A DNA stretch of 64,000 nt from the NCBI GenBank assembly GCA_046294735.1, contig JBKBKB010000001.1, positions 512,090 through 576,089 on the forward strand, in the 5' to 3' direction. Origin of the DNA: 34-65-8 sp046294735 (GTDB taxonomy: Bacteria; Pseudomonadota; Alphaproteobacteria; Sphingomonadales; Sphingomonadaceae). The notes beneath the pieces were generated by a model. It was given only the letters and a program-made list of their open reading frames with translations, was not told the DNA's origin and ran no database searches. The translations under genes and the position numbers were made by a program. Positions within the stretch are counted from its first letter, which is position 1; every line of letters begins with the position of its first letter. Positions 60,599 to 64,000 of the stretch are shown here, piece after piece.

Positions 60599-60744
60599 CG
60601 ACCCCTTGCCCTTGCGCCGTATCGTTGCGGGTTGGTTCGCTACACATACCCGCAACCGACGGGTTGGCAAGCGGACCTGTCTGGTGACGCTCCGACAGCG
60701 TTAACATGGCCTTCAGTCTGCGCATCCCGGCGTGTCGGACAAGA

Positions 60745-60782
60745 AAAACCGGCGCGGGACACATTGTCCCCACGCCGGTTTT
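60745..60782 (-). terminator. Rho-independent terminator of recA
   Basis: Nested stem AAAACCGGCG / CGCCGGTTTT enclosing GGGACA / TGTCCC with a three-base loop, followed on the minus strand by TTTTTCTTG. It lies 45 bases after the recA stop and, because A-runs flank both sides, could act in both directions. Confidence 0.85.
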
Positions 60783-60827
60783 CCGTTTTCCCGGACGGCA
60801 CATCCCGCCCGCTTGAGAAGATATGGC

Positions 60828-61889
60828 TCAGTCCTCCGCGTCAGGACCGGTCATCATCTCCTCGGCGACAGCATCGGTTCGGCCGCGGATCGCGGCTTCC
60901 AGCCTGTCGCAAACTTCAGGGTTATCCTTGAGATACTGCTTGGCGTTCTCGCGGCCTTGGCCAATCCGGATCGAATCGTAACTGAACCAGCTGCCCGATT
61001 TCTCGACCACGCCCGCCTTGACCCCAAGATCGAGGATCTCGCCGATCTTCGAAATGCCTTCGCCATACATGATGTCGAACTCGACCTGCTTGAACGGCGG
61101 GGCGACCTTGTTCTTGACCACTTTCACCCGGGTGGTGTTGCCGACAATATCGTCGCGGTCCTTGATCTGGCCGGTGCGGCGGATGTCGAGCCGAACGCTG
61201 GCGTAGAACTTCAGTGCATTGCCGCCAGTGGTGGTTTCCGGGTTGCCGTACATCACCCCGATCTTCATCCGCAGCTGGTTGATGAAGATCACCATGCACT
61301 TGGATCGACTGATCGAGCCGGTCAGCTTGCGCAGGCTCTGGCTCATCAGCCGGGCTTGCAGGCCGACATGGCTATCGCCCATCTCGCCCTCGATTTCCGC
61401 GCGCGGCACCAGTGCGGCGACCGAGTCGACCACCAGCACGTCAATCGCGTTGGAGCGAACCAGGGTATCCACAATCTCAAGCGCCTGCTCGCCGGTATCG
61501 GGCTGGGACACAATCAGCTCGTCAATGTCGACACCCAGCTTCTTGGCATAGACCGGGTCAAGCGCATGCTCGGCATCGACGAAGGCTGCGGTGCCGCCAG
61601 CCTTCTGCGCCTCGGCAATCACATGCAGGGCCAGCGTCGTCTTGCCGGAGCTTTCCGGGCCGTAGACCTCGATCACCCGGCCCTTGGGCAACCCGCCCAC
61701 GCCAAGCGCGATGTCCAGCCCGAGCGAACCGGTGGGGATCACCTCCACCTGCATCGCTTCCTTGCTGCCCAGCTTCATCGCCGAGCCCTTACCGAATGCA
61801 CGGTCAATCTGCGCCAGCGCTGCATCGAGCGCCTTCTGCCGTTCTGCGTTCACTTCCTTGCCTTCCACCAGCTTGAGTTGCGCAGCCAT
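60828..61889 (-). CDS. recA: RecA recombinase
   Basis: Forms filaments on single-stranded DNA, drives strand exchange and triggers LexA self-cleavage. Walker A GPESSGKTTLALH near residue 70, ATP-contacting VDAEHALDPVYAKKLGVD, loop L1/L2 regions DSVAALVPRAEIEGEMGD and NPETTTGGNALKFYASVR. 353 residues with the acidic C-terminus expected. AAGGAGG stands before the ATG. The LexA box in its promoter is listed separately. Confidence 0.98.
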   Translation of the reverse strand: MAAQLKLVEGKEVNAERQKALDAALAQIDRAFGKGSAMKLGSKEAMQVEVIPTGSLGLDIALGVGGLPKGRVIEVYGPESSGKTTLALHVIAEAQKAGGTAAFVDAEHALDPVYAKKLGVDIDELIVSQPDTGEQALEIVDTLVRSNAIDVLVVDSVAALVPRAEIEGEMGDSHVGLQARLMSQSLRKLTGSISRSKCMVIFINQLRMKIGVMYGNPETTTGGNALKFYASVRLDIRRTGQIKDRDDIVGNTTRVKVVKNKVAPPFKQVEFDIMYGEGISKIGEILDLGVKAGVVEKSGSWFSYDSIRIGQGRENAKQYLKDNPEVCDRLEAAIRGRTDAVAEEMMTGPDAED

Positions 61890-61942
61890 CGCATGACCTC
61901 CTTCGCTTGCCTAGGGTCTTGCCCCCGTTATCGACGAGAGAC

Positions 61943-61980
61943 GATGTATCGCATTTGTTCTGATAGAACAAGAGTGGAAC
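61943..61980 (-). promoter_or_regulatory. recA promoter with LexA box
   Basis: On the minus strand GTTC-CACTCTT-GTTC (61966-61980) is a perfect alphaproteobacterial LexA site. Its second half overlaps the -35 hexamer TTGTTC (61966-61971); after 17 bases comes the -10 TACATC (61943-61948). LexA binding would block RNA polymerase directly. This confirms the motif used for the second site at 9803-9817. Confidence 0.85.
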
Positions 61981-62013
61981 AGAATTTTTTCGGGAGAGCT
62001 TTCAGCGCCCTGC

Positions 62014-63654
62014 TCAGCCCGTTTCGCGCAACTGCCAGTCGAACCGTTCGGTCGCGTTGGCCGGTACAGTGACTTCCACAACCAGTTCGCCGTCCTTGAC
62101 CTCGGTCTTGCGGCGCGGCCAGCGGGCCTCGATCTGGCCCGCGCCACCCAGCACCACCCGCACTTGCACCGGATGGCTGTTCGCATTGTTGATCTCGGTG
62201 CGCATCCTGCGCCATTTCGCGCCGCCTTCGGCCGGGTCTCCCGGTCCGTTGTAAGCGCACTGGCTGAACACCTGTGCGCTCTCGCCAAGCTCCAGCTCAA
62301 CATCCTGGCCCACGGCATAATCGCGCAGATTGGTCTCGGCGACCAGTTGGGTGCCATAGGCCCCGGGCTCGAACACGGCCATCGCGCCCTGCGGCAGGGC
62401 CATGCCGAGGCCCTTCTTCGTCTCGTTGCGGGTGACCAGCAGCACTTGGGCCTGTTTCAGGTCATGCCGGTCGTCAGCGGTGGAATACCTCCCCCACGGA
62501 TCGCACCCGATCTCGTAAAGATAACGCGCCCGCACTGCATCCTGGTTGAGGAAGGCGACCTGCTTCAGCCCCTTGGCCGCAACCGTAACCGGGAACGGCA
62601 CCCGGTAAAGCTTCAGGTCGCCCAGCTGTTCTTCCTCGGCCGAGATCACCGAAACCGGCGCCGCTGCGTCAAATTCTGCCCGCTTCATCCGCGCACCAGT
62701 GACCATGATTTCGGCAGGCGCATACATCGCCGGCGGCGGCGGGGGCGGCGGAGGTGGCGGATAGGGGCCGTAGAACGGAACGTCGGAACCTTCCGCCGTG
62801 CTGCCGAAGGGATAGCAGGTCAGCCGCAGGGGCTCGGCCCGGGGGGGCTCAGCCAAAGCACGGTAATTGCTGGTGACGTTGATCGTGCCCGCCACCACCA
62901 TCAGTTCGGCATCGGGGAAGGACTGGCCATTGTCGTTGAGCAGGGTAAGCCAGCTCAGCAGCCGCATCGAAAACGCGCCATCCCCCTTCGCGTTATCGCG
63001 CGGCTCAGCCAAGGTGGCGACATAGTTGGCCTGCCAGTCGAACCCCCAGGCGAGATAGGTCAGGGTGACGGTGTAGGTCCCCCCGCGCACATCGCGGGTG
63101 TCAATGCTGAACACCGGGCTGGCAGACAGCCCTTTCGGCACCCGGTCGAAGGTCAGCCCTTCGGGCAGGCCGGCGCAGCGCACCGCCTCAAACCCCGCTG
63201 CGGTTTCCAGCACCAGCCCGCCATCGGCGCGGGTGCGCACCACGGCCTGCTCGCTGCGGGCCTCTCCGGTGGCGGGGTTGGTGCGGGTAATGGTGACCCG
63301 GTTGCCCAGCGCGCCGTTGACCAGCGCGGCAGGGCTGAGCAATTCCGCGTTGCGGTTCTTCTCGATCGTGCCGCCCGGCAGACCGGTCACGATTGCGCTC
63401 ACCCCGACCATCCCTTCCGCCACGCCTTCGAAGCGGACAGTCGATTCGCCCGGCGGCAGAATCACAGTGCGCGTTTCGCTGATCATCGCGAAGCCTTGGG
63501 GCCAATTGCGGTTCATCGCCTCACCCGTGCCGCGCGCCGGATCGCGATAAAGCGTGACAGACATGCTCTGCGGCGCAGAGGCGTCGACCACCTCGCGCGC
63601 CTGCGCCGGGGTTGCCAGCGTCAGCAAGGCCAGAACAGCAGCGATCAGGCGCAT
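62014..63654 (-). CDS. Exported DUF4139-like protein
   Basis: A 546-residue protein with a clear signal peptide (LIAAVLALLTLATPAQA-RE). Beta-rich domains follow (VRGGTYTVTLTYLAWGFDWQ is the typical 'Y-x-x-W-W-Y/F-x-Y' like region of DUF4139), and there is a run of ten prolines near residue 305 (YPPPPPPPPPPAM). After it, AEIMVTGARMKRAEFDA looks like a TonB-receptor-type linker. The C-terminus (NANSHPVQVRVVLGG, then ELVVEVTVPANATERFDWQ) also fits DUF4139. Function is unknown. It is 15 bases after a second protein of the same type, so they form a tandem pair. Confidence 0.75.
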   Translation of the reverse strand: MRLIAAVLALLTLATPAQAREVVDASAPQSMSVTLYRDPARGTGEAMNRNWPQGFAMISETRTVILPPGESTVRFEGVAEGMVGVSAIVTGLPGGTIEKNRNAELLSPAALVNGALGNRVTITRTNPATGEARSEQAVVRTRADGGLVLETAAGFEAVRCAGLPEGLTFDRVPKGLSASPVFSIDTRDVRGGTYTVTLTYLAWGFDWQANYVATLAEPRDNAKGDGAFSMRLLSWLTLLNDNGQSFPDAELMVVAGTINVTSNYRALAEPPRAEPLRLTCYPFGSTAEGSDVPFYGPYPPPPPPPPPPAMYAPAEIMVTGARMKRAEFDAAAPVSVISAEEEQLGDLKLYRVPFPVTVAAKGLKQVAFLNQDAVRARYLYEIGCDPWGRYSTADDRHDLKQAQVLLVTRNETKKGLGMALPQGAMAVFEPGAYGTQLVAETNLRDYAVGQDVELELGESAQVFSQCAYNGPGDPAEGGAKWRRMRTEINNANSHPVQVRVVLGGAGQIEARWPRRKTEVKDGELVVEVTVPANATERFDWQLRETG

Positions 63655-63669
63655 GGCCCGCGCGCCCCG

Positions 63670-64000
63670 TCAGTACCGGGTTTCGTAGGTAACGCGGACC
63701 GTCCGCTCGCCTTCCGCCGGCACGGACACCACCCATTTGCGCCGGTCAAAGTTGAGCTGCTCGCCCGGCACGTCCTCGCTGACGATGCGGTAGTCATAAC
63801 CCCACCAGTATTGGCCGAGGCCCGACTGGACCAGGTCAACCTCGACCGGCGTCGCCTTGGCGTTGGTCAGCTTGTATCGCATCGTGGTGCGATAGAATGT
63901 CTTGGGGCGTTCGACCTCGACCTGCTCCACCACCTGGCCGTCACGGATCACGCGGTAACGGGCCGATTTCTCCCATTCCGACGCGGTGATCTCCTGCCGG
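63670..64000 (-). CDS. DUF4139-like protein (partial, N-terminus outside window)
   Basis: The frame is open from the window edge at 64000 to a stop at 63670, so 109 C-terminal residues are visible (SARYRVIRDGQVVEQVEVER, then YKLTNAKATPVEVDL and GERTVRVTYETRY). The end is of the same type as the downstream protein: a 'tangling' of conserved linker residues ending in a beta-strand. No start is present in the window. It probably forms one operon with the gene at 62014-63654. Confidence 0.7.
   Translation of the reverse strand, partial: RQEITASEWEKSARYRVIRDGQVVEQVEVERPKTFYRTTMRYKLTNAKATPVEVDLVQSGLGQYWWGYDYRIVSEDVPGEQLNFDRRKWVVSVPAEGERTVRVTYETRY

Noticed and set aside
1..64000. CRISPR arrays
   Set aside because: No regularly spaced direct repeats of 25-40 bases were seen; the repeats found are short and serve other purposes.

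Overview
The window comes from a high-GC alphaproteobacterium, most probably order Sphingomonadales (Erythrobacter/Sphingomonas-like). The signs are the gene order rpsB-tsf-pyrH-frr-uppS-cdsA-dxr-rseP-bamA, an alphaproteobacterial LexA box (GTTC-N7-GTTC) in front of recA, a eukaryotic-like NADP isocitrate dehydrogenase, and a mobilisation module of the kind seen in sphingomonad islands. Genus is inference.

Layout. (1) 1-14,052 is core chromosome. It holds the translation and envelope cluster on the minus strand (bamA, cut by the window edge, back through rseP, dxr, cdsA, uppS, frr and pyrH; then tsf and rpsB), phosphatidylethanolamine synthesis (psd-pssA), a PAP2-family membrane enzyme and a KASIII-like condensing enzyme. 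Between rpsB and pssA lies a 78-residue single-TM protein on the plus strand, preceded by a perfect GAAC-N7-GAAC LexA box. (2) 14,111-44,450 is a genomic island of about 30 kb at the 3' end of tRNA-Tyr. A P4-type tyrosine integrase sits next to the tRNA, an imperfect copy of the tRNA 3' end marks the far border, and CCCCCACA repeats cluster at both ends. (3) 44,426-64,000 returns to core genes: tRNA-Tyr, rlmB, a lipoprotein, hup, lon, a class II aldolase, ybaB, dnaX, a membrane protein, the SRP RNA, icd, a Kef-type antiporter, alaS, a methyltransferase, recA and two DUF4139-type proteins.

The island is both mobile and defensive. The mobility part has a MobF relaxase, a TraD/TrwB-like coupling protein, a small accessory DNA-binding protein, an AlpA-like excisionase/regulator, an ArdC antirestriction protein and the integrase. 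No type IV secretion channel genes are present, so it looks like a mobilisable element that needs a helper. The cargo includes (a) an AAA+ ATPase plus subtilisin-like protease matching the IetAS anti-phage pair, with a DUF2188 protein just downstream; (b) three unknown genes joined by 4-nt and 1-nt overlaps; (c) a GIY-YIG nuclease; and (d) a tightly packed minus-strand operon: PLD-nuclease/SNF2-like helicase, Eco57I-like adenine methyltransferase, DprA/SLOG-like protein, DUF262-HNH nuclease and AlbA_2 (Schlafen-like) protein. ArdC ends only 41 nt before the helicase starts. This operon is the best candidate for an undescribed multi-gene defence system.

All calls come from reading the sequence and the translations; no database search was run. 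Residue positions are hand counts and approximate.
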